Assembly: GCF_016801865.2 (NCBI RefSeq)
Contig: NC_068939.1
Location: forward strand, 124,226,187-124,290,186
Length of the DNA: 64,000 bases
Direction: 5' to 3'
DNA from: Culex pipiens pallens
Lineage: Eukaryota > Arthropoda > Insecta > Diptera > Culicidae
Positions 1 to 12,160 of the stretch are shown in pieces. Under the pieces are notes generated by a model, which was not told where the DNA came from, made no database searches, and worked only from the letters and a program-made list of their open reading frames with translations. The stretch's first letter is position 1. Each line of letters begins with the position of its first letter. Made by a program: the position numbers and the translations under genes.

Positions 1-776
1 TATTAGAAAAACCACGCAAATGTTGTTTATTTCGAGGTTTTTAAATAAGCTTTCTGAAAAGTTGGACTGTTTGAAAAAGTTTGCTCAATGCTTATAACGA
101 TACTAGATGTTAGGTATACGAACAACAACGGAACCTTAAAATCATTTAGAGGCTTGGTGGTGGAAGTGTTAAATTAAAATCCACTTGGGGGCAGAATGGA
201 CCACCCTTATCCTGCCTTATAAAAACAATCAAAAGTTACGAAATTCGAGCTAATTGGATTATTTCGCTCCTGGAAGCTTCACAAATCACGTTTAATGCAA
301 CATTAGTTGATTTTTTAGTTGTTTTGATGATTATTTGTAAAAATAGTGTCCTTTTTCAACATATTAACACTATTTTCAAAAATCTTTGTTTTGGTAAGTG
401 ACTATTTTTATTAAAGTGGTCTAACTTCATGGAAACTATGTTAGAAAGGTACCTTAAGTCATTTCTTATCTCCCTTCAACGTTGTATTTAACGAAATGGC
501 TTGTTTTCTAAGGAGGCCCATTCTGCCCCGCAGGGTGGCCCATTCTGCCCCGCAGGGTGGCCCATTCTGCCCCGCACCCTCGAAAAGCAGTCGAAAAAAC
601 TTTTTTTTTAAAGGGGCTCAAAAATAGTTTTAAGCTAAAAAATTTCATCAACCAAGTATACAACATTGAAGGGGACATCCCAAAGCATAAGCCTACTACA
701 CTGAATTCATAAGTTTTCATGTTTTTCTATGGTTTTTGGCGCATTTTACTTAGGCGGGCCATTCTGCCCCCCCTGC
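1..776. repeat. AT-rich interspersed repeat, copy 1
   Basis: About the first 480 bases match 46800-47350 closely over long stretches, such as the segment around TTGTTTATTTCGAGG and the later GGGGGCAG(A/T)ATGGACCACC. The copy here additionally carries a 22-bp tandem repeat at 515-580 (about three units built on GGCCCATTCTGCCCCGCAGG), and the core GGCCATTCTGCCCC recurs near 754. No conserved ORF is visible. Class of element unknown. Confidence 0.6.
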
Positions 777-1429
777 CCCTAGTTGTTCCCTAAACCATCT
801 TGAGGTGGCCTTCCTCACATTTATTCATACGGCTTTAAAAAGGAATTAAAAAAAACTTTTGTAGTAATTACTCTTAATAGAGTCTTACTTAAAATCACCC
901 TTATTGTGTGCAACCTTTGAACTTGACTAGACTAGAGTGATAATTATGTACAAACATATTATGTACTCATATAATCCTTAATAGCACACATATTAATGTT
1001 TGGAAAGGATCATCGGGACCATCACATAGGTGAAAGCACGAATCTCCTGTCAAGTAAAGGAATAGTTCCTGTTTCCATCAATTAACCGAGTCAAAAATCA
1101 AACAGGAAGTGCCTCCAGACTAGATCCAGAAACGCCAAAAAGGGGCAAAAAAATACCAAAAGACAAGAAAAAAGGCCATCACCATAACATTGCAAAACTT
1201 CAACGAACCCTTGATGTTTAGGGGTGTTTTGGAAAGGAAAAAAGCAGAGCTGTCGTATCTAGTGTCGTATGCACTTGTCAGAAAAATACCGTTCCATACA
1301 TTTTTTAGCCACAAAAAACCAATGTATTTTAAAAGTCATTTTTGAAGGCCGGCGCCTCGCTTTATCGAAAAACTGAAAAATCCATTCGAAAGCTGAGACG
1401 ATTTCACATAAAGGTAAATAGTGGTCCAC
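777..1429. other. Intergenic, no gene seen
   Basis: AT-rich sequence without a coding region that looks like a protein. I recognise no repeat boundary here. Confidence 0.5.
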
Positions 1430-2060
1430 TTTCAGCGAGAATTCGACGCCAACATTTCAAAAAGCATCATGTGCAAACCATGCGTTTTGAGAAAAACGCA
1501 TTTGAATGTTGAGCATCCATTTTCAATTCCCATTTTAATATAAAAGCAAAATAAGATGTTCTAATGATAACAAACGATGAAAAACGTTGCTTTTATTGAT
1601 ACTTGATCATCCAAATTCAATAAAACACTATTTCCGTAATTTTATATGAGAAAAACAAACATAACTTCTTTTGAAATCACCAACGTCTATATCACCCTGC
1701 TGTCATTGAGGGGGACGCTTTGTTATGATTCGTTTTTCGTTAACATTTCAAAAGGCATCATGTACATTTTGACACTTTCTGGGTTATTGCATATTCTAAA
1801 AGTACTCATAATAAGCTACCTCTCCACCAAAAATGAGCAAAAGTTACTTCAGTAAAGTCTGTTTAATCATGGTTTTAAATAAAGTAACATAAACAAAATC
1901 TCTGCCATCAGCAGTCCCTGTTTATATAGCCCTGTCAAACTGTTTCGTTTTCGTTTTCGTTTTACGGAGCAAGGTGGGGGACGCGGCCTCAAGTCAGTCC
2001 AAGTCCGGTTTCTTGTGGAAAAAAGGGTAGTGGCCGAACTAGTATTGCATACCAAATGAA
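1430..2060 (+). repeat. Interspersed repeat family, copy 1
   Basis: Shares long stretches with 3215-3670 (reverse orientation) and 17215-17965, for example GATGAAAAACGTTGC, TTGATCATCCAAATTCAATA and the segment that mentions AGCCCTGTCAA. Short ORFs here appear in all copies but are broken differently, so they are probably not expressed proteins. Class unknown. Confidence 0.6.
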
Positions 2061-3214
2061 CACCACCGGAAGATATAGGGGATCGGGAGGGGGAAGGTGA
2101 AAGAAAATTAGTGTAGGTGTGAGTAGTAAGAACTTGGATGAATTGAGCAGTTACGTTAATCTAACTTTAAAACTGAATATAGGGAATCTGAAATTATGAT
2201 TCAATCAAAAACTCAATTGAGATTTATACAAAGGGAACCTATGATGTATTTCAAATCTAAAGGTAATCAAATAAATTAACTGGAAAATGAAAGATGAAAA
2301 CTAACTTGTCAAGGGCATTTTTTCTGGACCCCGTCCTGTCGCGTCCGTCAGTAGTCTTGTCGTACACTGCAACTAACTTTAATTTAACTAATCATTTATG
2401 TCCAATTATTCATTTCAGAAAAACTAACTAACTTGAAACAACAACCTCAACTAAACTGTCTGAAAGTAACTTGAATCTCAAATCCCTGAAATTTTAATTA
2501 CAAAGCCAAACATTTCTTTGCCTATTTTTAAAACCTGTCTTGCTGCTTCCAAAAACAATGAACATTAATGAAACGTTCATATTTTATAAGTTGAACACTC
2601 GTTGTTAAGACGACTATTTCGTGCCTTCCATTTCATTAGGGCACACAAGCTCTGCAAACAAGAGTGTATCCCTATCATATATCTTATGTAATTTGAGTGA
2701 AAGAGACACAATCCTGTTCACACCTGTGTGTCCTTTTGAAATGTTAGGCTCTAACTGATCGTCAAAACTCCAGTAGATCCTCGATTTGCAACAATGATCG
2801 ATACAACCATAATCCGAAAACCGTTAGTTCAACAGATTAACGAATTTTGTCCGATATCATTTCATTATTGATTGATCGAGACTCTATGGATTTTTTGACA
2901 ATTCAGAATGGTTTGTATACCACTTCAATTGAAATCAGAAATTCTGATAGCATTACTAAACTGGCTTACACATAACTGAAGTCTGGAATTATTAAACAAC
3001 CTAGAAAAAGTTACAAAAAAACTAACTATTCCTCCCCATTATCAAACAGTTTTAAACCTGTTTCTAACAGATTTTACGAACAAGAATATTGAGACTCGAA
3101 TAAAAAATTTCAATATCTTGTAATTTTACATATTATAAAAGCTGTGATTTCTATCAACACAAGTATATAAATATAAAATAAATGTGTGATATATATCAAC
3201 ATCGGAAACCATCT
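2061..3214. other. Intergenic, no gene seen
   Basis: AT-rich sequence. No ORF with protein-like composition and no inverted-repeat termini recognised. Confidence 0.5.
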
Positions 3215-3670
3215 TGGCAAATAGCCCTGAAACGACGGCAACGTGTGGTTCCATCTCCAGGGATATAGCCCTGTCAAACTGTCAAACAAAAGACTACATA
3301 AACCTCGTGACGAAAAAAAAGCATCATGAACAAAGCGCCATGTACATTCGGCGAAGAAAAACGAATCATAACAAAGCACCCCCCTCAATGACAGCAGGGT
3401 GATATCGACGTTGGTGATTTCAAAAGGAGTTATGTTTGTTTTTCTTAAATAAAACGACGGAAACAATGTTTTATTGAATTTGGATGATCAAGTATCAATG
3501 AAAGCAACGTTTTTCATCGTTTGTTATTATTAGAACATCTTATTTTGCTTTTATATTAAAATGGGAATTGAAAATGGATGCTCAACATTCAAATGCGTTT
3601 TTCTCAAAACGCCTGGTTTGTACATGATGCTTTTTGAAATGTTGGCGTCGAAATGGTCCATTCCCCAGAA
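3215..3670 (-). repeat. Interspersed repeat family, copy 2 (reverse)
   Basis: Reverse-orientation copy of the repeat at 1430-2060. The stretch GCCTGGTTTGTACATGATGC near 3612 is the unoccupied counterpart of the MITE insertion site at 17745-17939. Confidence 0.6.
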
Positions 3671-5813
3671 AAGTTTTTTTTATTACGAATGTACGTTAGT
3701 GTTTAAATTTCACCTTTATTGAGATAACTGCTGACAAAAGTTGAGTATTTTCTTCTTAAAATAAAGGACAACTCTCTTGAATTGTGATAACTGCAGCATG
3801 CTGACCCAGGTTGAATTATCTATAACAGTTTATCCTTAGTAAAGAGAGTTTTCCCTTCTTAAAGAAAGAAAAAACGATTAGTGTTAGCAGTTATCACAAC
3901 TTACGAAGTTTTCTTTAAAGCGATTCTTATATTCAATTAATGTTGAAAATTTAACATGACATGAAACATGACATGTTTTTCAAGGTCCTTAACAGTCTGG
4001 ACCCGAAGCCTGATTTTTCTGTTACATTCTTATTGGAATTCCATATAAACTGTAACGGGGATTGCAAGCACCGGTTCCTGACTATTAATATTTCTAAATC
4101 AACATTTTCAAAAATAGCCTATAATTTTCGTATGGTCCTCTGGATCAATTTTTTTTTTTTTTTTGAAAATTCAGGCCTGAAAGGGTTAAGCCAAACCAAT
4201 TATAAATAAGTTTGAAACGTAAAATTTGTGCAATTTGTTCTGACATTTTTGAGTACCTTAAGGGGATACGGGAAGGTCCACCAGATTGATTCCACGACTC
4301 GAGTTTTCAAACGCAGCTTTAAAAAGGACGATAGCAAGCAAACTGTCGAGTTTAGAAATCTAATTATGTTAGTTGATCAGGAGTCTGTAATCGCGAAAAT
4401 TCATACTCGCGTTTTTGAAGGCACGTTTAAGAAAAACGCCGTAACTTTGAATGTTCTCTGTTTGGCAGACGCCAAACAGCCGTGAGCAAACAATCTATCG
4501 AGTCTAAAAATTGATTTAAGTCGCACATAAGTTTTCGATTGGCCGCGACGTCCAGCTTCACCTTAACGATTTTCATTTTTTTTTTTTTCAGTAGTTTGTG
4601 AGTTAAGTGGATAATGTTCAGTCCGAATCCATGGTTCAGATTTGCTCCAAATGATCAAAAGTATTCATATTCTCTCAAGACTTTATTCACCTTCTCAAAA
4701 GTGCAGCTGTGGTAGGTGCCGTTGAGTTTCACTGAATACCTTGTTGTTTAAATTCGATCAAATTTTGTCAAACGGTGAATTTGATCAAGTTCCACAATCG
4801 GGTTGGGAAAAGGAGCCTGCGGATTCGCTACCTTTTTCTAAGTAAGTTTAGCATCAACATTTCCCGTGCTCCTAATCCTTGTTCCTGCCCGGTGAATGGT
4901 GGAGATGGGAGCGGCCGGCAATGGATGGCTTTCATGGTGCAGCCTGTCCTGTTCTGGTAGAATTGGTTTTAATTCCTTCTAATCAATTTCTAAGCAACCT
5001 GGGTAAGATAACCATCACATATACATGACGAAATCCAGTCTGCAACCCGCTAAGGTCACCATCTCCATGCGAATTCGAATGCGTTCCGTTGAGTTTCACT
5101 GAATAGACAAGGAATTGTTTTTTATTCTTAAGTGCAAGCTTCTTTGGAAAACAAATACGATTTAATTAAATCGATAGTAGCTCTAGATTTTTTCAACCAA
5201 TCTTTAAAAGATGGGCAATTTTAGAAAAGTGAGGAATTGGGACCATTCCACGAAATCTAATTAACAAATTTTACATGGTTGATCTTGACCGTGAAAAAAA
5301 AATTGTTTATTTTGCTTTAACGTGAAGACTTCCATAATTGCCATGGTTTTTCGTTCAAAGATATAATTTTTGCACCCTATCAATATGTTGACAAAATTCC
5401 TTCTACAAGTTATTCAGAATATTGCACTACACTTGCTGATTCTTTTTGGTAACGATTATCCCATTCCTTGCGAAATATGGAAATCGGTTGGTGTGATTGC
5501 CAACTAGGATGTCAATGACTGTACCACAAAATTATATAAATTGTGAAGCACAATTGATTCAGATCAAACATTCCTTCAATGGCTTCAAGAAGGCAACAAC
5601 CGGCACATGCTGATTCATTTTGGTGCAGAAAATCGTTAAATTTAGTGATATACAGAGCATTTTAGAGTGATGAACAATTTTCTTCGAAAATTATCAACGG
5701 CTTGACCTTAAATTAAATAATATCCCAAAGAAACCTAGTTTAAGTTTACAAGGGAAATGGTTATGCAAGTTTTGATCATTTTCTATGTTTTGTTTTAGCT
5801 TTTAAGCACTTTA
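3671..5813. other. Intergenic, no supported gene
   Basis: AT-rich stretch. Two adjacent ORFs (3961-4209 and 4228-4485) have poly(T)-derived phenylalanine runs and no recognisable domain, so I do not call them genes. Otherwise nothing recognised. Confidence 0.45.
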
Positions 5814-6245
5814 CTGCCGTTCTACGCATAATTGTCCCATGTCAGTTTTGGACGATTTTGACTTTATGACATTTTTAAGTTTAGTCTGATGTGTACTTTT
5901 AGAAAAACACATAAAATCTGGTACTTTGTTCGGAAACTCATTAAAAACAACACCAAGTCTCTTTGTCCCATCGTTAAACTTCTACGCATAATTGTCCCAC
6001 CAAGTATTTTCTTACACGGAATCATTAGTTTTACTAAGCATTATGTCTTGTTGACCTGTTGTATAGCAAGAGAATTACAAATAAGGGTGATAAACTGCTA
6101 ACTGGGGCGATTCGGGACACATAGGGCGAATAGGAACCCACGGGACAATTATGCTTAGAAACACAGAAATCGGTTGAAAAATTTCAATCGCGTTTTTCTC
6201 AGTTGCACTTTTTTGAACATGGGACAATTATGCGTAGAACGGCAG
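5814..6245. mobile_element. 432-bp MITE, ~29-bp perfect TIRs, TTTA duplication
   Basis: Both ends carry a perfect inverted repeat beginning CTGCCGTTCTACGCATAATT. The element is flanked on both sides by TTTA (5810-5813 and 6246-6249). A further internal copy of the TIR-like TACGCATAATTGTCCCA lies near 5983. A degraded relative (GGGACAATTATGCATTG) is seen near 52080. No transposase, so non-autonomous; superfamily not assigned. Confidence 0.85.
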
Positions 6246-7080
6246 TTTAGACCTAACAATTTTTTTCAAAAAGTTTTCGTTCGTCTACCCGCAATTGCTG
6301 TACACTTTACATTTTGAGGAATTCTTGGATAACTGGTTCTGATTCACTTGCTCAAACTCAATGCTGCAAAGACAGCTAAAAATATTGTTTTTGTGAATCA
6401 CATTCGAAACAATTTTAAACCTTTTTTCTGGTGTCTTGCAGAGTAATTTCATAAATAATGAATAAATTTTAAAAATAAAGTATAGTTTGAAAACTTCGAT
6501 TTATTAGGGAGCTAGAAAACCAGCACCTAACTCCATCGTGCCTGTTATGTTGGCATATCAACACTTTGACGTTCAATTAGAGCTCATAAAAAGCGTTTTT
6601 AATTGAAATCGAGTGATGAAAAGCTCAATAGGAAGTGAGCAAGCAAGTTTCTATCAAAAGCTTTGCAAAATTAATTGTTTAAATAGTGAAAATTAGCCAA
6701 TTGGATGGAGTTTTAGCCTGCCAAACATACGAGAATTTCCCTACTGCCTACATTACACAAAGTAAACTATAATAAACCGATCTTGGTCACAACGCTGAAC
6801 GTACACTGCATTCAATGTAATAATAAAACTCGTTCCTTGAACTTTTTGCATAACATCCTTCGAATCCTGCTGCGCAAAGTGGAATCCCCAAACATCGTGC
6901 TCCCCACGCTGCTGATGGTGCTGCAACTAATCTCGCCGAGTAAATATACTAAGTAACTACATTCGTCTAGTTAGTATAGGTGCGCGCGCGGCGCGCGATA
7001 GTAGCTCTTTAGTAGTATCGCTTAAGCTGCATTTTATAAACATCTTCACACTCTTCTTCTGACCACCTCAATCTCTCTCT
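6246..7080. other. Intergenic; possible orphan exon near 6835-6955
   Basis: Mostly AT-rich. At 6835-6955 a GC-richer stretch has an open plus frame whose translation includes RKVESPNIVLPTLLMVLQL, ending in a stop. It has exon-like composition but no convincing splice sites and no family I recognise. It could be a gene fragment or chance. Confidence 0.25.
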
Positions 7081-8110
7081 TTCTAACCGTGTCCAAACGT
7101 CACCAAACTCTTGTGTCCACCACCGTCTCCTGTCAACCAGCGTTACCGAATCAGCGCGAATCCTGGTGGGGAACCACTTTTAGGAAACCTCCCACCACTC
7201 ATTCCTGGACGGGGGGGGCCCAGCTCCAACTCTCATAAATATTCCACCCCAATTTTCCTTCCCAATTTTTTTTTGGGGCCACGGGGTTACGCTTCCGCCC
7301 CCGAAGTTCCCCCCCTTCGTAACAGGGGTTGTGCGTGTGCGAAATTGGTGTGTCCGCGCGGCACGCGCCCTTAAAAGGGAAGAATTCACGACCCCGCAGC
7401 GGTCGCTCCGGATTTCCCCTGGAACCGTTTTTCGATTTTTTCGTTTTCTCACTGCTCACTCCACCAGCGAATCGATTTCAGGCCGTGGCCCCTCTTCTTG
7501 CCACACAAATTTCCACTTTTTCTTCTCACTCTCTCACTGGAGGAACGAAATTCACAGTTTTTTTTTGCTCGCACCCGCTCCCTCCTTGGCACTCCGGAAT
7601 CTGCCTTTTCCTCCTCCAAGGCGAAACTTATTCCCCGCACAAAAAAGAAGTCACCTTTTCTCACACAATTCCGGCCCGAGTCTCGATTCCGGGAGCCCCG
7701 TAATCCTGCCAAAAGTAAGGCCGCACACACTGGCACACGTACGCGCGCGGTCACTACGCACACACACACTCACTTCTGCTGCCACTCCGCCGTGTTCCGT
7801 CCGTCGCAAGAAGAAGAAGCCCTCGGCAGCGCAGCAGCAGCAAAAAAAAGCAAGAAAAAAAATTGCCCCAAAATTGCCACCCCACAAAAGTGACGTCCGC
7901 GCCGCAGCCCAACCCGCTCCGTTACCGTAGATTCCACCGGGGACGGCTGGCGCACCGACTGGACCACACTTTGACCGCGGAAACACGCGAAAATGGACCG
8001 AAATTTACGCACGAAAATCCCTCGACGGAGCAGAAGCGAAATGTCCAACTTTGCTTAAACAATGGCTGACATGTTGCAGGGTTGCCAGGAGGAGCAGGCG
8101 AAACTGGCGG
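7081..8110. promoter_or_regulatory. GC-rich stretch, possible promoter/5' exon
   Basis: About 1 kb of clearly higher GC content than its surroundings, with CpG-rich tracts and homopolymer runs, resembling the composition around 38.4-39.7 kb (upstream of kra). Several overlapping ORFs of 90-199 codons exist on both strands, as expected for GC-rich DNA with few stops; none shows a domain. I suspect a promoter or untranslated first exon of a gene outside the window or unrecognised here. Confidence 0.25.
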
Positions 8111-8490
8111 CGAATCGTTTGTTGGTGGAAAGTTGGTGGATTAACACAAATTCGATAGGAAAACACACGAAAGGTTTCTATTTTGCATATTTAAGTGTAT
8201 GAAATATTCAAAATTATTAATTTCTTTCAAAACGTGACGAAAATCCTTAAAATTTAATCAAATTTCTTAAAAAACATTTCCCTCCAACGGCAACATACGA
8301 GAACAAATTGGCCGTACTGGCAGCACTGCGAGAAAGCTTTTTCTGTTATGATGGCAGCGGTGCCAAGGCGCAAGACAGTACAACAATGTAGGTAAGCGCC
8401 CACAAGGTTTGCATATGTGTGATTGCATCAACAGTGACAGCAAAACCGGGAAAACCGAAAACAATCGAGCTGTCAAATCTGTAGAAGTTA

Positions 8491-8642
8491 AACTTTATTA
8501 CGTAACGCAGTCGGGGTCGGAGGCCGTGTTACGCTCCATACAACATTTTAAAAATTTGTATGGGAATTTTGTTACGAGAGGGAGGAGGGCCCGGGGTCTA
8601 AAAATCCATTTTTTTTGCGTTACGTAATAAAAGAACGCTCCC
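8491..8642. mobile_element. MITE-A, partial/diverged copy
   Basis: Right end ACGTAATAAAAGAACGCTCCC matches the terminus of the three full MITE-A copies (10241, 33918, 37411). The left end has TTTATTACGTAACGCAG but lacks the outermost bases. Central part diverged and about half length. Confidence 0.75.
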
Positions 8643-8795
8643 ACCAAATCAGGATGAATTTCACTCAGTTTTTGTTTAATTCTAAGTGAAATTCATTCAA
8701 ATCTGATAGATGCCCATTTACTCATTCCTGAGTAAGTTCGGGTTTGACAAAAACAGAGTGATTTTGAACTTGCGTGTACACTCCACACATGTCTG

Positions 8796-9312
8796 CCTGT
8801 GTGGATCAATCGGACCGCGCACTGGACTTACAATCCAGAGGTCGCCGGTTCGAATCCTGAGGCGGACGCAAAAAATTCTAAGTGTAAATATAGGTATTCG
8901 GCGCCCTCTCCCCGTGCCATACCTTCACACTTATGGTACGTTCGTTTGATGGCTAGTTCCACACTGAGTGCCGCACTCAGAGCTGTCAAAGTGTTTCTTT
9001 GAAGAAACTCGCGCTAGTTCCGCACGAGTTTCGCCGCCATCTTGGAACTGAAACTCTAGTGCCGCACTCGATATTTTTTCAGTTTCATGCGAGTTCCACG
9101 CGCACTGACAAATGACGTTCGATTGAACCAAACCTGGCACCGACGAGTGCGGCACTCAGTACCGCACCGGCTCTTCAAACGAACGTACCATTAGGAGACC
9201 CAGGAGCTTGCCCAGGAGTCTTGTCGCAAAAAGAACGATACACGCCTGTGGTTCCGTTGACGAAACCGCAAGGTTTAAGAGGGCCACATTTAAGGTGTTA
9301 CGTCGATTCCGT
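8796..9312 (+). mobile_element. tRNA-derived SINE split by a MITE
   Basis: A tRNA-like head carries a pol III B box GGTTCGAATCC (8847-8857) and an A-box-like block just upstream, with an anticodon-stem-like CTGGACTTACAATCCAG. The body (CTCTCCCCGTGCCATACC ... GTCTTGTCGCAAAAAGAACG ... CGAAACCGCAAGGTTTAAG) is shared with a second copy at 62659-63180. A 257-bp MITE interrupts this copy at 8934-9190; the second copy shows the uninterrupted sequence at that point. Confidence 0.85.
8934..9190. mobile_element. 257-bp MITE (PIF/Harbinger-like) inside a SINE
   Basis: Perfect 16-bp terminal inverted repeats TGGTACGTTCGTTTGA, flanked by a TTA target duplication (8931-8933, 9191-9193). The related SINE at 62659 reads CACACTTAGGAGACC across this point, which is the empty site and proves the boundaries. 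A 3-bp TTA duplication is typical of PIF/Harbinger; that assignment is inferred. Confidence 0.92.
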
Positions 9313-9316
9313 TTTC

Positions 9317-9411
9317 CGTACACTCAAAATCAGAAGTACCCCTCAAAAAGGGTTCTGTCGCGTTCTGTTTACCATTTATCTGTCAACATAAGGTAGATAA
9401 ACCCTTTTTAA
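9317..9411 (+). repeat. Repeat end fragment, inverted partner at 14270-14345
   Basis: GTACACTCAAAATCAGAAGT and the following CTGTCAACATAAGGTAGA are repeated in reverse complement at 14270-14345. The two fragments face each other across almost 5 kb of nested insertions. Confidence 0.7.
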
Positions 9412-10213
9412 GACTGGTTGCAACGCGGCTCTACTTTGTTCTAGCTGTTTCATTTTTCAAATAGAACTGAAACAGACCACCCGCAACACGGAGTTGCAGT
9501 TTTATTTTTCGAGCAATATTTTGAAACCGGAATAAAACTGCTCGACGAGCTCGTCGACGAGTTTGTTTCAAACGTGAGACGATTTGGAACTGGAATAGAA
9601 CTCAGTTTAAAAAAAAATCAGATATATAGAGATATCCACGTATTCTTACACACACACACTATGATGCTGTGTTGATAATCATACGCACACAATTAAAAGC
9701 ATTTTTATGAAACAACATTTAGATCAGCGCGTTGCGAGCACCGTGTTCTAGTTTCATTTCCGCCAGTTCTAAAAATTTAAAACTGCTCGCAATTTGAAAC
9801 AATTAGACTGGTTGCAACGCGAAGTTTTATAATTGTTTCAAATTGCGAGCAGTTTTAAATTTTTAGAACTGGCGGAAATGAAACTAGAACACGGTGCTCG
9901 CAACGCGCTGATCTAAATGTTGTTTCAAAAAAAATGCTTTAAATTGTGTGCGTATGATTATCAACACAGCATCATAGTGTGTGTGTAAGAATACGTGGAT
10001 ATCTCTATATATCTGATTTTTTTTGAAACTGATTTCTATTCCAGTTCCAAATCGTCTCACGTTTGAAACAAACTCGTCGAGCAGTTTTATTCCGGTTTCA
10101 AAATACTGCTCGAAAAATAAAACTGCAACTCCGCGTTGCGGGTGGTCTGTTTCAGTTCTATTTGAAAAATGAAACAGCTAGAACAAAGTAGAGCCGCGTT
10201 GCAACCAGTCTTA
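9412..10213. mobile_element. 802-bp near-perfect foldback element
   Basis: The two arms (about 9412-9806 and 9829-10213) are reverse complements with only a few mismatches and one 12-bp duplication (GAGCTCGTCGAC) in the left arm. Both outer ends read AGACTGGTTGCAACGCGGCT in inverted orientation; a related AGACTGGTTGCAACGCGAAG sits at the centre, suggesting one element inserted in another. No protein is encoded. The arms' similarity implies recent origin or gene conversion. Transcripts would form a roughly 390-bp hairpin. Confidence 0.9.
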
Positions 10214-10240
10214 TAAAACTTCGCGCTGCAGACAGTCTAA

Positions 10241-10522
10241 GGGAGCGTTCTTTTATTACGTAACGCAGTTAGGGGGGGGAGGGGATGTCGGTGTCTGTTA
10301 CGAAATGTTACGAAAATTGGGGGAGGGGGGGTGTGCTGAAAAATTCTGTTACGTAACGCAAAATTTTCATATAAGCACTCATAAAAATTTGCAAAAAGAC
10401 CTTGCGTTACGCGTTACAGGGGGGTAGGGGGGATGGCTCATCTGTTACGATTTGTTACAAAGGGGGGGGGGAGGGGGGTCCAAAATTCCAAATTTTGCGT
10501 TACGTAATAAAAGAACGCTCCC
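10241..10522 (+). mobile_element. MITE-A copy 1 (282 bp)
   Basis: Inverted termini GGGAGCGTTCTTTTATTACG, flanked by TAA on both sides (10238-10240 and 10523-10525). G-rich interior (runs of 7-9 G). Full-length copies at 33918-34198 and 37411-37691 have nearly the same length (281 bp), so the family moved recently. Its right TAA is shared with the left end of the element at 10526. Confidence 0.93.
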
Positions 10523-11689
10523 TAAGAGCAACCTTACCAGCGTGAGTATTAGGCAGGTTTTAAGGTTTTGTAACGCGTGATAGTAACTTTGCTCCCACAC
10601 CGGTCGTTGCCAAATGCGTTGCTAAACTAAAACGTAACGCCTCGGTTGGGAGCGAGTTACCAAATTTGGCAACGCGCTAGCAACGCAACTAAAACTTTGA
10701 ACTGTCAAAGTTCAAAACAAACTAGATAGAGTTTGGCTTGATTTTTTTCGGGTTTTGTCGGTGATTGCGGATTGAAGTGTTCCGTCGGAAAAATATTACT
10801 TGGTTCGACGGAATATGCAGTTTGAATTGTCCGCGCGTGACTGCGGTGGCCCCAGCTCCTGGAACCAACAGGATGAGGTGGAATCAGCAGCTATTTTGAA
10901 CCGGCCGCAGCGGATTCAACTTCTCACCTGGCAGGGCACTTCCGTGTTTTTAAATCACGCAGCGAGTTGAACACAATAACGGCCACGCAGCGCAGAATGA
11001 AGGACCGCAGAGGTGGGGTACGTACGCCGACGAAAACATCTGGAGGTACGGCGGTCGGGACCGGTACTGGCCGCAACGTTAGAGTTTGCTCCGACCGGAG
11101 CAGATTTGTGACGAATCTTGGACATGAATCGCGAGTTTGCTTCCAGATTCCAGATCGTTCCAGATTTCTATGACCCAGAAATGTTTATGGCTGCCAAAAT
11201 TCGGAATCTTGACCGATTTTGGATGTCTTGGCCGCAAATGAAAGGTTAGAATGTCTACTTTACGATTCCGACTGGCAGAACCGGTTTTGGGCACTGTGGC
11301 CACCGGGAACCTGCTACAACCGAAAAAAGTCCTTTTTGAGGCCCCGACTTTGAGGACCTGTATCTCCGGAACGATAAGACATAGCGGGTTGCTTCCAGTT
11401 GCTTTTGACGGGTAATAACCTCAACTTTAAGCTCCCGTATAGATGATTTGTCAAAAGTGGACAACGGTTCCGTTAACCCGGAACATCCGAAAAACATGAT
11501 TTTTACAGCTTTTGTTATAAAATCAACACATTAGTAAATTTTTTCAACCGGATTTTTTATAAATTATTACATACTACCCCTGACTGTTTGGGATCGTTCC
11601 GGCCAACTGTGGCCAATCCGGAACCGGTTCCAGGGTACCACCAAAACGGTTCCAATAATGGTATCGCTAGACCATGTTGCATATCAAAC

Positions 11690-12130
11690 TTCATGAAATT
11701 GAAAATTATGACCATCTAAGGTCATGCCGATATCCTCTGACCCAACCTGGTTACACCGGAACCGGTTGCCAGTGGCCAGTGGGGGACACTTCCGGAGTAT
11801 GCAAAGAACCCTACCATGCGACGTATCAAACTTCATGAAATTGAAAATTATGACCATCTAAGGTCATGCCGCTATCCTCTGACCCAACCTGTTCACGCCG
11901 GAACCGGTTACCGGTGGCCACGGGGGGACACTTCCGGAGTATGCAGGGAAGCATATCATGCGACATATCAAACTTCATGAAATAGCAAATAATGACCATC
12001 TAAGGTCATGCCGCTATCCTCTGACCCAGCCTGGTTACGCTGGAACCAGTTGCCGCTGGCCACTGGGGGACAATTCCGGAGTATGCAAGGAAGCATATCA
12101 TGTGACATATCAAACTTCATGAAATTGCAA
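11690..12130 (+). repeat. ~141-bp tandem repeats (about 3.5 units)
   Basis: Units begin near 11692, 11824, 11965 and 12108 with ATCAAACTTCATGAAAT, then GACCATCTAAGGTCATGCCG and a segment rich in GGAACCGGTT. Reverse-complement units occur at about 13200-13500 in the other arm of the same element, so the repeats belong to its subterminal structure. Confidence 0.85.
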
Positions 12131-12160
12131 ATTATGACCACCAAAGGTCTTGCCCACGTC

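Noticed and set aside
7331..7930. 199-codon plus-strand ORF and several overlapping ORFs on both strands
   Set aside because: GC-rich DNA has few stops; translations are Arg/Pro/Ser-rich without a domain, and all six frames are similarly open.
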